Shown piece after piece: positions 32,734 through 41,436 of a stretch of DNA of 47,644 bases. Numbering within the stretch: the first letter of the stretch is position 1; each line of letters begins with the position of its first letter. Under the pieces are notes generated by a model. The model was not told where the DNA came from, searched no databases, and saw nothing but the letters and a program-made list of their open reading frames with translations. This DNA comes from a bacterium (lineage in GTDB: Bacteria > Actinomycetota > Acidimicrobiia > Spongiisociales > Spongiisociaceae): positions 1-47,644 of the forward strand of contig JAPPGU010000032.1 in NCBI GenBank assembly GCA_028821265.1. Direction: 5' to 3'. A program made the position numbers and the translations under genes.

Positions 32734-35508
32734 ATGGCAAGCGCACCGGATGCCGAGCCGCGGGAGATCGAGTTCCGCAGACGCTGGTACGAAGCCCACG
32801 CCCGCCGGGCCCAAGCGGACATCGATGGAGGCCACTTCAAGGATTGGCTTCCAGACCTCTGGGCCGCCGGGTCCGAGGCCCTTGAGATCCGCGATCGACT
32901 CGCCTCTTCCGGTGACTTAGACCGGTTCAAAGCCGAGCAGGACGCTTGGGCCCGCGTGAACGATGTCGGGTTCAAGGGTCAAATCGGCGCCATGTTCATC
33001 AACTCCCTCGTCAAGAACACCGACGATCGCGCCTCCTTGATCCGCCTGCTCATCAGCGGCTTGACCGCGCCTACGGATCGTGACTCAGCAGCCCAGAAAC
33101 TGGACGCACTGGTCGACCACGTCAACCGCATCAAGGTAGGTGCGCATCCCGCCCCGTTGTCCGCGGCCTTCACGCTTTCTTACTTCTGGGCACTGCAGCA
33201 GCGGAGACGGTGGCCGATCTTCTGGCCCAACGACCGGAGATTCCTGGCGGCTACCACAGGCACTAAGTTCTCCGGTTCTCCAACGGAGCAGTACATGGAA
33301 TTCGTTGACCTCGTAGCTGGGTTCGACGAAGACTGCGAACGCTTTGCCAGGGTGAGTAGTTGGTGGATAGAACAACAGCCGGTGTTTCTCGATCCCGTTC
33401 TCGTAGATCGCTGCGACTACGGCGCCAAGAACCGCAACGAGGAGTCGATCGGGGGCCTGAAGAGTAATGCCGACGTGATGGTGGCTATCGCCAAGTATCT
33501 CGGTCAGGCAATGGTCGAAGACCTGTCTGAGGCGGCCAGCTACACGCTCAAAGCGGGGAGGCCGCCTGTCCTATGGACAACGAACGGATGGGGCAGACCT
33601 GACCTGTGGGTCGATTGGAAGGTTGAGGAAACACGGGAGTGGGAGATCTCATTACGCCTATGGATCAACCATAAGGGCGCTGCCCTCGGCGTGATGTCGG
33701 GATGGGGAAAGAACTGGAAGCCCAAAGCGCAAGAGGCGATCGAGTCGACGCCGGTCGATGGGTTTCGCATCATGGAGCGAGGCGATGAGGACGACATGGG
33801 GTTCTACGGGAGAGCCGGTACTTTCTTGTACGGCCGCTCGTATGAGACGGACGAGCTTGCCGATCTGGACCTGCGAGCGGAGGCAATAAGGGTGGCCAAT
33901 GCTGCCCGCCCCGTTCTCGATGCCCTGGTCAGTCGGGCCCAAGACGACGATCCCCCCGAGCCGCCGCCAGCGTCTGATCCGCTCGCCGACGCAGTTGCTC
34001 AGTTTCGCCAAGACAGCAATTACCCGATTGAACATGACGAGAGGCAGAAGGCCCGCCAGCCCCGGCTACGAGAGATACTCCGACCCGACAGGCTGGCTAC
34101 CACCGACCGTGCCGAGCTACGCAGGGTTTGGACGGGCGCGTACGGCGGCGCCGGTCCCCAGCCATATCTCGGCCGAACTGTGAGAGATGCCGATGAGGTC
34201 GAGTACGAGCGGATCCTGAGAACCCTGGAGTACTTATGCTGGGGTGAGGGAAACGACGCTGACCGCATCGACAAGGTGCTCACCGATCCTGAGTACAAGG
34301 TGACCGGCCTGGGTGAGACGGTCATCTTCAAGCTGCTGGCCATCTGCTACCCGGATCGATACCTCTGTGTCTATCCCTACTCGGGAGAACACGGCAAGCT
34401 CCGGATGCTGCGCGCCCTCCGCCTTCCGGAACCACCGACTAGGGCCACCCGAGGCCAGAAGCACGTCGAGTCGAACGACCGGTTATGGGAGCGGCTGGTG
34501 CCTCATTTCCCGGGAGATCCGTGGGGCATGATGTGTTTCCTCTACTGGTATGTCGACTATCTCGACCGCGGGGGAACATCGGAAGGTGAAACCGATCCAC
34601 TCGGCGCGGCCGCCACGGACCTGCTGGTAGAACGTAGCTTCCTCGATGAAATCGAGGAGTTGCTCCGTGACAAGGGGCAGGTGATCCTCTACGGACCGCC
34701 CGGTACCGGCAAGACGTATCTTGCGCAAAGACTGGCCGCTGCTTTGGCTCCCGATCCTGCTGACCGGGCACTCGTGCAGTTCCATCCGTCTAGCTCGTAC
34801 GAGGACTTCTTCGAGGGCTATAGGCCGGACGTCGGACCGGATGGGCAAATCGTCTACGAGTTGACCCCTGGGCCACTGGCGCTCATAGCCGAGCGAGCGG
34901 CGCAGCATCCTCAGCGTCGCCAGGTGATGGTGATCGATGAGATCAACCGGGCCAACCTGCCCAAGGTGTTGGGCGAGTTGCTGTTCCTGTTCGAGTACCG
35001 GGACAAGTCGATCTCCACCTTGTACCGGCCCGAAGGGGAGTTCGAGCTGCCGGAGTCCTTGTGGTTCATCGGCACCATGAACACCGCTGACCGGTCGATC
35101 GCCCTGGTCGATGCCGCGCTACGCCGCCGCTTCCACTTCGTGCCGTTCTTCCCCGACCGCGATGCCATCGGAGGATTGCTCGACCGCTGGTTGGAACGTG
35201 AGGACCAGCCGCCGTGGGTGGGAGAGTTGGTGGCCATGGTCAACGACGAGTTGACCGAATCCTTGCGCGCGGACCTCCAACTGGGCGCCAGCCACTTCAT
35301 GAAGAAGGGCTACGGGGACGAGCCGGGCGAGAACGACACGACCCTGAGGAGGGTATGGCGATTCAATATCGAGCCCTTCATCGAGGACCAATTCTTCGGC
35401 AACGAGGCTCAGATCAACAAGTTCCGGCTCGGGCAGGTAGTCCAGCGTTACCGCTCCCAGTCGGGCCGCGATGACCCCACGGGGCCCGAGGTTGGCCGCA
35501 GCGGCTAG
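32734..35508 (+). CDS. mcrB: McrB-like AAA+ GTPase of a type IV restriction system, with large N-terminal domain
   Basis: Forms the motor ring of a modification-dependent restriction enzyme. The C-terminal third is a McrB AAA+ module: Walker A GPPGTGKT at 654-661, Walker B MVIDEINRANLPKVLGEL near 731-748, and the GTP-specificity motif MNTADRS near 782 followed by ALRRRFHF. Residues 1-430 are an N-terminal region that I do not recognise; it should read the modified base. Residues 440-640 contain a helical domain (YERILRTLEYLCWGEG, then FKLLAICYPDRYLCVYPYSG). The length is 924 residues, about twice E. coli McrB. The ATG has AAGGAGG about five bases upstream, and TACAAT at 32687 could be the -10. 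McrC follows 19 bases later. The DNA has the general composition of its neighbours. Confidence 0.93.
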   Translation: MASAPDAEPREIEFRRRWYEAHARRAQADIDGGHFKDWLPDLWAAGSEALEIRDRLASSGDLDRFKAEQDAWARVNDVGFKGQIGAMFINSLVKNTDDRASLIRLLISGLTAPTDRDSAAQKLDALVDHVNRIKVGAHPAPLSAAFTLSYFWALQQRRRWPIFWPNDRRFLAATTGTKFSGSPTEQYMEFVDLVAGFDEDCERFARVSSWWIEQQPVFLDPVLVDRCDYGAKNRNEESIGGLKSNADVMVAIAKYLGQAMVEDLSEAASYTLKAGRPPVLWTTNGWGRPDLWVDWKVEETREWEISLRLWINHKGAALGVMSGWGKNWKPKAQEAIESTPVDGFRIMERGDEDDMGFYGRAGTFLYGRSYETDELADLDLRAEAIRVANAARPVLDALVSRAQDDDPPEPPPASDPLADAVAQFRQDSNYPIEHDERQKARQPRLREILRPDRLATTDRAELRRVWTGAYGGAGPQPYLGRTVRDADEVEYERILRTLEYLCWGEGNDADRIDKVLTDPEYKVTGLGETVIFKLLAICYPDRYLCVYPYSGEHGKLRMLRALRLPEPPTRATRGQKHVESNDRLWERLVPHFPGDPWGMMCFLYWYVDYLDRGGTSEGETDPLGAAATDLLVERSFLDEIEELLRDKGQVILYGPPGTGKTYLAQRLAAALAPDPADRALVQFHPSSSYEDFFEGYRPDVGPDGQIVYELTPGPLALIAERAAQHPQRRQVMVIDEINRANLPKVLGELLFLFEYRDKSISTLYRPEGEFELPESLWFIGTMNTADRSIALVDAALRRRFHFVPFFPDRDAIGGLLDRWLEREDQPPWVGELVAMVNDELTESLRADLQLGASHFMKKGYGDEPGENDTTLRRVWRFNIEPFIEDQFFGNEAQINKFRLGQVVQRYRSQSGRDDPTGPEVGRSG

Positions 35509-35527
35509 CACGGACCCCAGTAGCACA

Positions 35528-36793
35528 ATGATCGACCTGCCGCCGCTCTTCGAGTACGACACCGTTGATGTTGCCTTCTCGGAGCGTCGGGCGCGGCGGC
35601 TCGACTCGGAGGCCGGCCGTTACTTGTCGGTAAGTCCCCATCCCGATCGGGGGATCTGGTCCGTGACAGCCCGCGAGCACGTGGGCACGCTCGTGGTGGA
35701 CGACATGCGGATCCTGATCCGTCCGAAAATCCGGCTTGAGAACCTGTTCCTGATGCTCGAAGTCGGACTACCTAAGCGGGCGTGGCGCAAGGAAGACTAC
35801 GACTATGCGACCAACCCCGACCTGCTCCAGTCGCTGGTGTCCTTCTATGCCCGGACCCTGGAGACGACCCTCGCCCGAGGGCTCTACCGGTCTTACGAGA
35901 ACCGGAACGAGGACCTGAAGGCGATCCGGGGCCGCATCGACTTCGGCAGGCAACTGTCACGAGCCCGGTTGCCCATGCCTGTCGCCTGCCGGTACGGGGA
36001 GTTCACCTCCGATGTCATCGAGAACCGGGGGTTGAGAGCAGCGATCCGCCGCTCGCTTCGGGTCACGGGGGTCCAGGCAACGGATCGGCGGCGACTGATG
36101 CGCGAACTGGTGGCGATGGAAGAAGTCTCAGACACGCCGGTCTCAGGAGACGACCTCCAAGGCGTTCATTACACCCGTTTGAACGATCACTACCGGCCTG
36201 CCCTCGGTCTGGCCCGGTTGCTACTCGACCACCTGACCCTGGTCGACCGGAGAGGCGGCACCACGGCAGCCTCCTTCATGGTGAATATGAACGACCTGTT
36301 CGAGAGGTTCGTGACCGAGCGCCTGCGCCGGGCTCTACAGGGTCGCCTGTTGGTGGAAGACCAGACGCGTGACTATCTGGACATCGAGAAGAAGGTGCGG
36401 ATCAGACCCGACCTGAGGTTCCGAGACCCCCGCTCCGGTTCGGTCACCTACGTAGGCGACATCAAGTACAAACTGACCGAAGATGCAGTCGCCCGGAGCG
36501 CCGACTACTACCAACTCCTTGCCTACACCACCGCCCTCGACCTCCCCGAGGGTGTTCTGATCTATTGCCAGGCCGATGGCGGCAGACCGGCCCGGGAAGT
36601 CACAGTACGCCACGCGGGTAAGCGGCTACACGTCCGCTCCCTCAACCTGAGGGGATCACCCTCCGAGGTTGCGAGCGAGATCGAAAACCTGGCCGGTTGG
36701 ATCGTCAAACGATCAGAACAGATCCGGCCGCAAGGTCCTCGCCGCGTGGCGAACCCCGCCGGATCCGTCGCTCGGCAACTCTCGAGCGTCTAG
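35528..36793 (+). CDS. mcrC: McrC-like nuclease subunit of the type IV restriction system
   Basis: Stimulates McrB GTP hydrolysis and cuts modified DNA. The N-terminal beta-rich part (residues 1-100) contains VGTLVVDDMRILIRPKI, the McrC insertion region that contacts the McrB ring. The central helical part shows SFMVNMNDLFERFV, conserved in McrC. The PD-(D/E)xK nuclease follows, with D295 in RIRPDLRFRD, D311-x-K313 in VGDIKYK, and YYQLLAYTTAL. The length is 421 residues. ATG at 35528, 19 bases after the mcrB stop, is preferred over an ATG at 35471 that would overlap mcrB by 38 bases. Neither has a strong SD, so coupling is likely. Its stop shares two bases with the stop of the converging hydrolase gene. 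Confidence 0.93.
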   Translation: MIDLPPLFEYDTVDVAFSERRARRLDSEAGRYLSVSPHPDRGIWSVTAREHVGTLVVDDMRILIRPKIRLENLFLMLEVGLPKRAWRKEDYDYATNPDLLQSLVSFYARTLETTLARGLYRSYENRNEDLKAIRGRIDFGRQLSRARLPMPVACRYGEFTSDVIENRGLRAAIRRSLRVTGVQATDRRRLMRELVAMEEVSDTPVSGDDLQGVHYTRLNDHYRPALGLARLLLDHLTLVDRRGGTTAASFMVNMNDLFERFVTERLRRALQGRLLVEDQTRDYLDIEKKVRIRPDLRFRDPRSGSVTYVGDIKYKLTEDAVARSADYYQLLAYTTALDLPEGVLIYCQADGGRPAREVTVRHAGKRLHVRSLNLRGSPSEVASEIENLAGWIVKRSEQIRPQGPRRVANPAGSVARQLSSV

Positions 36794-37488
36794 GCGTCGG
36801 TGCCGGCCTCCGCGGCCAGGCGCTCTTCGCGGGCTTCTGTGATCTGGTCGGTGTGGTCGGCGATCCAGGCTAGGTGGTGGCCGGTCAGGTAGCGGCGGAG
36901 GAAGGTCACCACGTGCTCGAAGAGTTGGGGCTGATCCTCCAGTAGCGGCGGCCCGGCGGCGTCGCTGGCGCCGCTCACCTGGAGCTTGGGGCCTCTCATC
37001 CTCGGGTAGATGAAGTCGACCTGGTGCTCGACTTCATCGTTGAGGGCGCCCTTGACGACCAGGCGCATGGCGGAGCGGGTCGTTCGCCAGTCGATCTCTT
37101 GAGGCGCATCGGGCAGCGGGCTGATCATGACCTGGACGGGAGCGCCCTGGTCCTTGTCGACGAACAGCAGGGCTTCGGTGACCCGACCATAGGCGACCAG
37201 CGCCACGGGGCCGAACGAAGCGGCCGTCTCCCCCAGCAGGGCCGGGAGGTCCTGTCCCAGCAGGCCGGGATCGGCATCGCCGTCCGACAGGCCGTGGCCT
37301 CTCAACTCCACACTGATCACCCGGAATCCGTGGGAAGCCACTCTCGCAGCGATCGGACCCCAGGCATCGAGGTCGTCGCCGTAGTCGTGCAGGAACACGA
37401 CCGCCGGTCCGTCCACCGGCCACTCGTGGCCGCGGAGAACCAGCCCGTCAGGAAGCCGGATGGCGACCGGGACCGGCGCCGCCGGCAT
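36790..37488 (-). CDS. Alpha/beta-hydrolase-fold protein lacking the serine nucleophile
   Basis: A 232-residue protein with the N-terminal half of an alpha/beta hydrolase: VVFLHDYGDDLDAWGPIA (oxyanion region), then FRVISVELRGHGLSDG. The nucleophile elbow, expected as G-x-S-x-G, reads LVAYGRVTEA, with G101 in the Ser position. The C-terminal half lacks a clear acid and His set. It should therefore not act as an ordinary esterase and may be a binding or regulatory pseudoenzyme. It is the last gene of the peptide-transporter operon, and its ATG overlaps the ATPase stop by one base (TGATG), in the place where an oppF gene is often found. Upstream in-frame sequence overlaps the ATPase gene and is not coding. 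Confidence 0.8.
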   Translation of the reverse strand: MPAAPVPVAIRLPDGLVLRGHEWPVDGPAVVFLHDYGDDLDAWGPIAARVASHGFRVISVELRGHGLSDGDADPGLLGQDLPALLGETAASFGPVALVAYGRVTEALLFVDKDQGAPVQVMISPLPDAPQEIDWRTTRSAMRLVVKGALNDEVEHQVDFIYPRMRGPKLQVSGASDAAGPPLLEDQPQLFEHVVTFLRRYLTGHHLAWIADHTDQITEAREERLAAEAGTDA

Positions 37489-38519
37489 CAACCGGCGAAC
37501 GGTTGCGGGTTGAAGCACCGGAAAACCCGGCCGTCCGGGTCGGTGGCCAACTCCGGCTGTTCGTTCCAGCAACGATCCAGGGCATGGGGACAGCGCGGGG
37601 CGAAGGCGCACCCGGGCGGCATCATCTGGAGGGACGGCACCAGGCCCGGGATCGGGTCCAGGCGCCGGCGCGTCGCGCTCACCTTCGGCAGAGCACGGAG
37701 CAGGCCCTGGGTGTAGGGGTGGCGCGGGTCCTCGAACAGCTCGTCCACGGGGGCTTGCTCCACGATCTCTCCTGCGTACATGACCGCCACCCGGTCGGCC
37801 ACCGCGGCCACCACCGCCAGGTCGTGGGTGATTAGGAGCATGGCCATGTTGCGCTCCCGCTGCTCCGTCACGAGCTGGTCGAGGATCTGGGCCTGGACGG
37901 TCACATCGAGCGCGGTGGTCGGCTCGTCGGCGATCAGGATGTCGGGGTCCAGCACGAGGGCCATGGCGATCATCACCCGCTGCCGCATGCCTCCCGAGAG
38001 CTGGTGCGGGTACGAGCCGAGCCGGGAGATCGGATCGGGCAGGCCCACCTTGGCCAGAGCGTCACCGGCCAGCCGGCGGGCTTCGTCCTTGCTCACGTCC
38101 CGATGGGCCCTGATCACCTCCACGATCACGTCTCCCACCGTGAACACCGGGTCGAGGGAGGTGAGCGGATCCTGGAAGATCATCGAGATCGAATCGGCCC
38201 GGATGCTGCGCATCCGCTTGCCGCTCAACCTCAGCAGATCCTCGCCGCGAAACCGGATCTTCCCTTCCCGGACCCGCACCGGCGGGTTGGGGAGAAGGCG
38301 CATGATGGACAGGGCGGTGATGCTCTTACCGCAGCCGCTCTCGCCCACCAGGCACAGCACCTCGTTGGGGTAGATGTCGAGCGACAGGCCGCGCACCACG
38401 TCGAAGGAATCCCTCCGGGAACTGACCATGGTGCGGAGCCCTTCGATCGAGAGCAACGGGGCGCTTACCGGCTGGTCGCCACCGGATGGCCAGCCACCTT
38501 GATCGGTCATGGTTGCCAT
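37488..38519 (-). CDS. oppD: Peptide/nickel ABC transporter ATPase (OppD/DppD-like)
   Basis: A cytoplasmic ATPase of an oligopeptide-type importer. Walker A GESGCGKS is at 59-66, the Q-loop in IFQDPLTSLDP, the signature LSGGMRQRV, Walker B ILIADEPTTALDV, and the H-loop ITHDLAVV. The C-terminal oligopeptide-binding extension ends in a Cys cluster (PPGCAFAPRCP, then RCW) typical of OppD/DppD, where it may bind an Fe-S cluster. ATG at 38519 lies one base after the oppB2 stop, with GGAGAGG about five bases upstream, and gives 343 residues. It is the only ATPase of the operon, so either it forms a homodimer or OppF is encoded elsewhere. Confidence 0.93.
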   Translation of the reverse strand: MATMTDQGGWPSGGDQPVSAPLLSIEGLRTMVSSRRDSFDVVRGLSLDIYPNEVLCLVGESGCGKSITALSIMRLLPNPPVRVREGKIRFRGEDLLRLSGKRMRSIRADSISMIFQDPLTSLDPVFTVGDVIVEVIRAHRDVSKDEARRLAGDALAKVGLPDPISRLGSYPHQLSGGMRQRVMIAMALVLDPDILIADEPTTALDVTVQAQILDQLVTEQRERNMAMLLITHDLAVVAAVADRVAVMYAGEIVEQAPVDELFEDPRHPYTQGLLRALPKVSATRRRLDPIPGLVPSLQMMPPGCAFAPRCPHALDRCWNEQPELATDPDGRVFRCFNPQPFAG

Positions 38520-38520
38520 C

Positions 38521-39438
38521 TCAGCCTCTCCGCAGGCGGGGGTTGACGACCGTGTACCCGACATCGGCCAGCCAGTTGGACAGAAGGACGACGGTGATCA
38601 GCACCAGCGAGAAAAACTGCGCCACCGGATAGTCGCGCCTCAGCACCGCGTTGACCAGCACCTGCCCCAGGCCGGGCCAGCCGAAAATGGTCTCGACCAC
38701 CAGCGCATAGCCCACGATCTGCCCGATCCGGAGGCCCGCCAGCGACACGATCGGCACCAGCGCGTTGCGGAAGACGTGGCGACCGATGACCTTCGACTCC
38801 GAGAGGCCGCCCGACCGGAGGGTCCGGACGAAGTCCTGGTTGAGGTTCTCCAGCATGGCCGAACGGGTCATCCGGACGGTCAGCGCCATGCCTTCCATCG
38901 CCAGCACCACCGCAGGCAGCACCAGTTGCTTGGGACCGCAGCAGCCGGCGGAGGGGAGCCACCCCAGCACGGACGCGAACAACCACACCGCCAGCAGGGC
39001 CAGCCAGAAGTTGGGCACGGCCATCCCGGCCACCGAGAAGGTCATGATCCCGCCGTCCCACCACGAGTTCCTGCGCAGCGAGGCCAGCATGCCAAGGGGG
39101 ATGCCCACACCGAACACGAGCACGAAGGCGGCCACTCCCAGGATGAGGCTGTTCTTGCCGTGCTCGGTGATCAGCTTTCCGATCTCGGCGTTGTTGGTGA
39201 GGGAGTTGCCCAGATCGCCGGTGAACAGCCTGCCCATGTAGTCGAAGTACTGCTCGTGGAACGGGTCGTTGAGGCCGAGCTGCTCGCGGACCGCCTCCCG
39301 TTCCTCCGCCGAGGCCGAAGCCGGGACCCGGGCCGCCACCGCGTCGCCGCCCGACAGACGGATGGCGTAGAACACGGCGATCGAGGACAGCACCAGGACG
39401 ATTACCATGTAGACGGTGCGGGCCAGGACCCGTTTCAT
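38521..39438 (-). CDS. oppB: Peptide ABC transporter permease, OppB/DppB-like (second copy)
   Basis: An inner-membrane subunit with six predicted helices. The EAA loop, which docks the ATPase, is read as FVRTLRSGGLSESKVIGRHV followed by the FRNALVP segment. The N-terminus (YMVIVLVLSSIAVFYAIRLS) is the usual OppB signal-anchor. At 305 residues it is a near duplicate of the other OppB-like gene in this operon: by eye three quarters or more of residues match, and a C-terminal stretch of about 65 residues (from NALVP to FFSLVL) is almost identical. The start ATG overlaps the oppC stop by four bases (ATGA). Having two B-type permeases around one C-type permease is unusual, since one B and one C form the channel. 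Confidence 0.92.
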   Translation of the reverse strand: MKRVLARTVYMVIVLVLSSIAVFYAIRLSGGDAVAARVPASASAEEREAVREQLGLNDPFHEQYFDYMGRLFTGDLGNSLTNNAEIGKLITEHGKNSLILGVAAFVLVFGVGIPLGMLASLRRNSWWDGGIMTFSVAGMAVPNFWLALLAVWLFASVLGWLPSAGCCGPKQLVLPAVVLAMEGMALTVRMTRSAMLENLNQDFVRTLRSGGLSESKVIGRHVFRNALVPIVSLAGLRIGQIVGYALVVETIFGWPGLGQVLVNAVLRRDYPVAQFFSLVLITVVLLSNWLADVGYTVVNPRLRRG

Positions 39439-40397
39439 TCCTCGTCGACCCCCTTGGCCTCGTGCCTGAGCCGGGGGTCGAACACGTCCCGCAAACCGTC
39501 GCCGATCAGCGACACGGCCAGCACCAGCAGCAAGATGGTGATCCCGGGAATGGTGGCGCCCCAATGACCGACCTGTCCGAGCTCGGGCACGTTGTGCTGT
39601 AGGTAGTTGCGGCCGTCGGAAACCATGCCCCCGAGACTGGGGGTGGGAGGCTGGGCCCCCAGCCCGATGAAGGAAAGGGCCGCCTCGGCGATGATCGCCA
39701 CCGCTACGTAGTAGGAGGCCAGCACCAGAGCCGGGGCCAGGATGTTGGGGAATAGGTGACGCCACATGATGCGGGAGGTCGAAAGCCCGCCCGCCCGGGC
39801 CGCCTCCACGAACTCTCGCTCGCTGAGAGCCAGCACCTCGCCGCGGACCACCCGGGCAATGGCGGCGGTGTTGACCAGGCCAACCGCCAGGATCACCGGA
39901 AAGAGGCCTTCTCCCAGACCACCGGCGAAGAGCACCGCCACCAGGATCAGGGGGAAACCCCACACGAAGTCGACCGTTCCCCTGATCATTCGATCTTTCC
40001 AGCCGCCGAGGAACCCGCCGAACATACCAAGCACCAAGCCCAGCGCCAGGGAGAGCACAGTCACCCCCGCCGCCACCATCAGGCTGACCCGGATGCCGAT
40101 GAACACCCGCACCGCCAGGTCACGGCCCAGGTGATCAGTCCCGAGTAGATGGCCCTCGCTGCCCGGGGGTAGCAGAGTGGCGGAAAAGCTCTGGTAGGTG
40201 GGGTCAGCGCCCGAGATGATCGGACCGAACAGCCCGGTGCCGAGGACGGCCAGCCCGAGCACCGATCCCAGCAGGAGGAGCTTGTTTCGCCGCATGCGAC
40301 CGAGGGCGGCGCGCACCGGTCCTACCCGCTGATTCTCCTCAAACTCGGCGAGCTGCAGGTTCCAAGTTTCCAGATGGGTCCGGGTCCCGTCAGCCAT
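39435..40397 (-). CDS. oppC: Peptide ABC transporter permease, OppC/DppC-like
   Basis: The C-type permease half. A cytoplasmic N-terminal segment of about 40 residues precedes the first helix (KLLLLGSVLGLAVLGTGLFG). The exported loop has HLLGTDHLGRDL, diagnostic of OppC/DppC. The EAA loop is REFVEAARAGGLSTSRIMWRH, followed by LFPNILAP. The last helix is followed by DGLRDVFDPRLR, another family signature. The length is 320 residues. GAGGA lies about eight bases before the ATG. It lies between the two OppB copies and is coupled to the downstream one. It could pair with either B subunit, giving alternative heterodimers. Confidence 0.93.
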   Translation of the reverse strand: MADGTRTHLETWNLQLAEFEENQRVGPVRAALGRMRRNKLLLLGSVLGLAVLGTGLFGPIISGADPTYQSFSATLLPPGSEGHLLGTDHLGRDLAVRVFIGIRVSLMVAAGVTVLSLALGLVLGMFGGFLGGWKDRMIRGTVDFVWGFPLILVAVLFAGGLGEGLFPVILAVGLVNTAAIARVVRGEVLALSEREFVEAARAGGLSTSRIMWRHLFPNILAPALVLASYYVAVAIIAEAALSFIGLGAQPPTPSLGGMVSDGRNYLQHNVPELGQVGHWGATIPGITILLLVLAVSLIGDGLRDVFDPRLRHEAKGVDEE

Positions 40398-40427
40398 CGT
40401 CCATTCCTCGGTGTCCCATCATACGTT

Positions 40428-41354
40428 TCAAGATCGGGCCGTCCGCAGGCGCGGGTTGGCGAACTGGTAGCCCAGATCCGCCGCCCAGTTGCCCAGGATC
40501 ACCAGGGTCACCAGCACCAGCGAGAAGAACTGCGCCACCGGGTAGTCCCTCCTCAGCACGGCGTTGACCAGCACCTGCCCCAGGCCGGGCCAACCGAATA
40601 TGGTCTCGACAACCAGGGCATAGCCCACGATCTGCCCGATCCGCAGACCGGCCAGCGAAACCAGGGGGACCAGGGCGTTTCGCAGCACGTGCCGCCCGAT
40701 CACCCGTATCTCGGACAGCCCGCCCGAGCGGAGGGTCCGGACGAAGTCGCGGTCCAGATTCTCCAGCATGGCCGAGCGGGTCATCCGGACGGTCAGCGCC
40801 AGTCCCTCTGCGGCCAGCACGAACGCGGGCATCACCAGCTGTTTGGGACTGCAGCAGCCGGCGGAGGGGAGCCAGTGGAGGGTGGAGGCGAACAGCCAGA
40901 CGGCCAGCAGCGCCAGCCAGAAGTTGGGGATCGCCATGCCACCCACCGAGAAGGTCATGATCGACGCGTCCACCACGCCGTTGCGGCGCAGCGAGGCCAG
41001 GATCCCCAGCGGGATGCCGAGGCCGAAGACGATCAGCAGGGCGGCCGCCCCGAGAATCAGGCTGTGCCGACCGTGGATTATCAGCATGTCCGAAATGGGC
41101 GAGCTGTTGGTCAGGGAGTTGCCCAGATCCCCTCGGAGCAACCGGCCCATGTAGTCGAAGTACTGCTCGTGGATGGGAAGGTTCAGTCCCCACAGCTCCC
41201 GGAGCTGCTCGCGCGCCTCCAGCGAGGCCGAGCCGGGCTGGATGACGGCGGCCACGGCGTCGCCTCCCGAGAGACGGATGGCGTAAAAGACCGCCACCGA
41301 CGAGACCGCCACGATCACGACCATGTATGCGGAACGGGCTAACAGCCGCCTCAA
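40428..41354 (-). CDS. oppB: Peptide ABC transporter permease, OppB/DppB-like (first copy)
   Basis: The B-type permease nearest the binding-protein gene, 308 residues with six helices. The EAA loop is FVRTLRSGGLSEIRVIGRHV. The LPSAGCCSPKQLV exported loop is shared with the second copy (GCCGPKQLV there). The start is TTG (MRRLLARS), supported by AGGAGGG about seven bases upstream. A perfect 13-base-pair hairpin lies between it and the upstream binding-protein gene. The two copies differ most in the first periplasmic loop (residues 38-95) and in helix-flanking residues, which may reflect different substrate contacts. The duplication is likely old enough for drift at many positions, but the C-terminal block stays nearly identical. 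Confidence 0.92.
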   Translation of the reverse strand: MRRLLARSAYMVVIVAVSSVAVFYAIRLSGGDAVAAVIQPGSASLEAREQLRELWGLNLPIHEQYFDYMGRLLRGDLGNSLTNSSPISDMLIIHGRHSLILGAAALLIVFGLGIPLGILASLRRNGVVDASIMTFSVGGMAIPNFWLALLAVWLFASTLHWLPSAGCCSPKQLVMPAFVLAAEGLALTVRMTRSAMLENLDRDFVRTLRSGGLSEIRVIGRHVLRNALVPLVSLAGLRIGQIVGYALVVETIFGWPGLGQVLVNAVLRRDYPVAQFFSLVLVTLVILGNWAADLGYQFANPRLRTARS

Positions 41355-41372
41355 GGCCGGACCCTCCTAATG

Positions 41373-41402
41373 GAGAGGGCCGCGCCGGAGCGCGGCCCTC
41401 TC
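41373..41402 (-). terminator. Perfect 13-bp intercistronic hairpin after the binding-protein gene
   Basis: GAGAGGGCCGCGC pairs perfectly with GCGCGGCCCTCTC around a CGGA loop. It sits 34 bases after the substrate-binding-protein stop and 18 bases before the oppB TTG. No T-tract follows, so it probably stabilises the upstream mRNA or only partly terminates. This is a common way to make binding protein in excess over permease. Confidence 0.75.
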
Positions 41403-41436
41403 TCGATCCGAATACCGGCAAGGTTCGTCCAGAACC

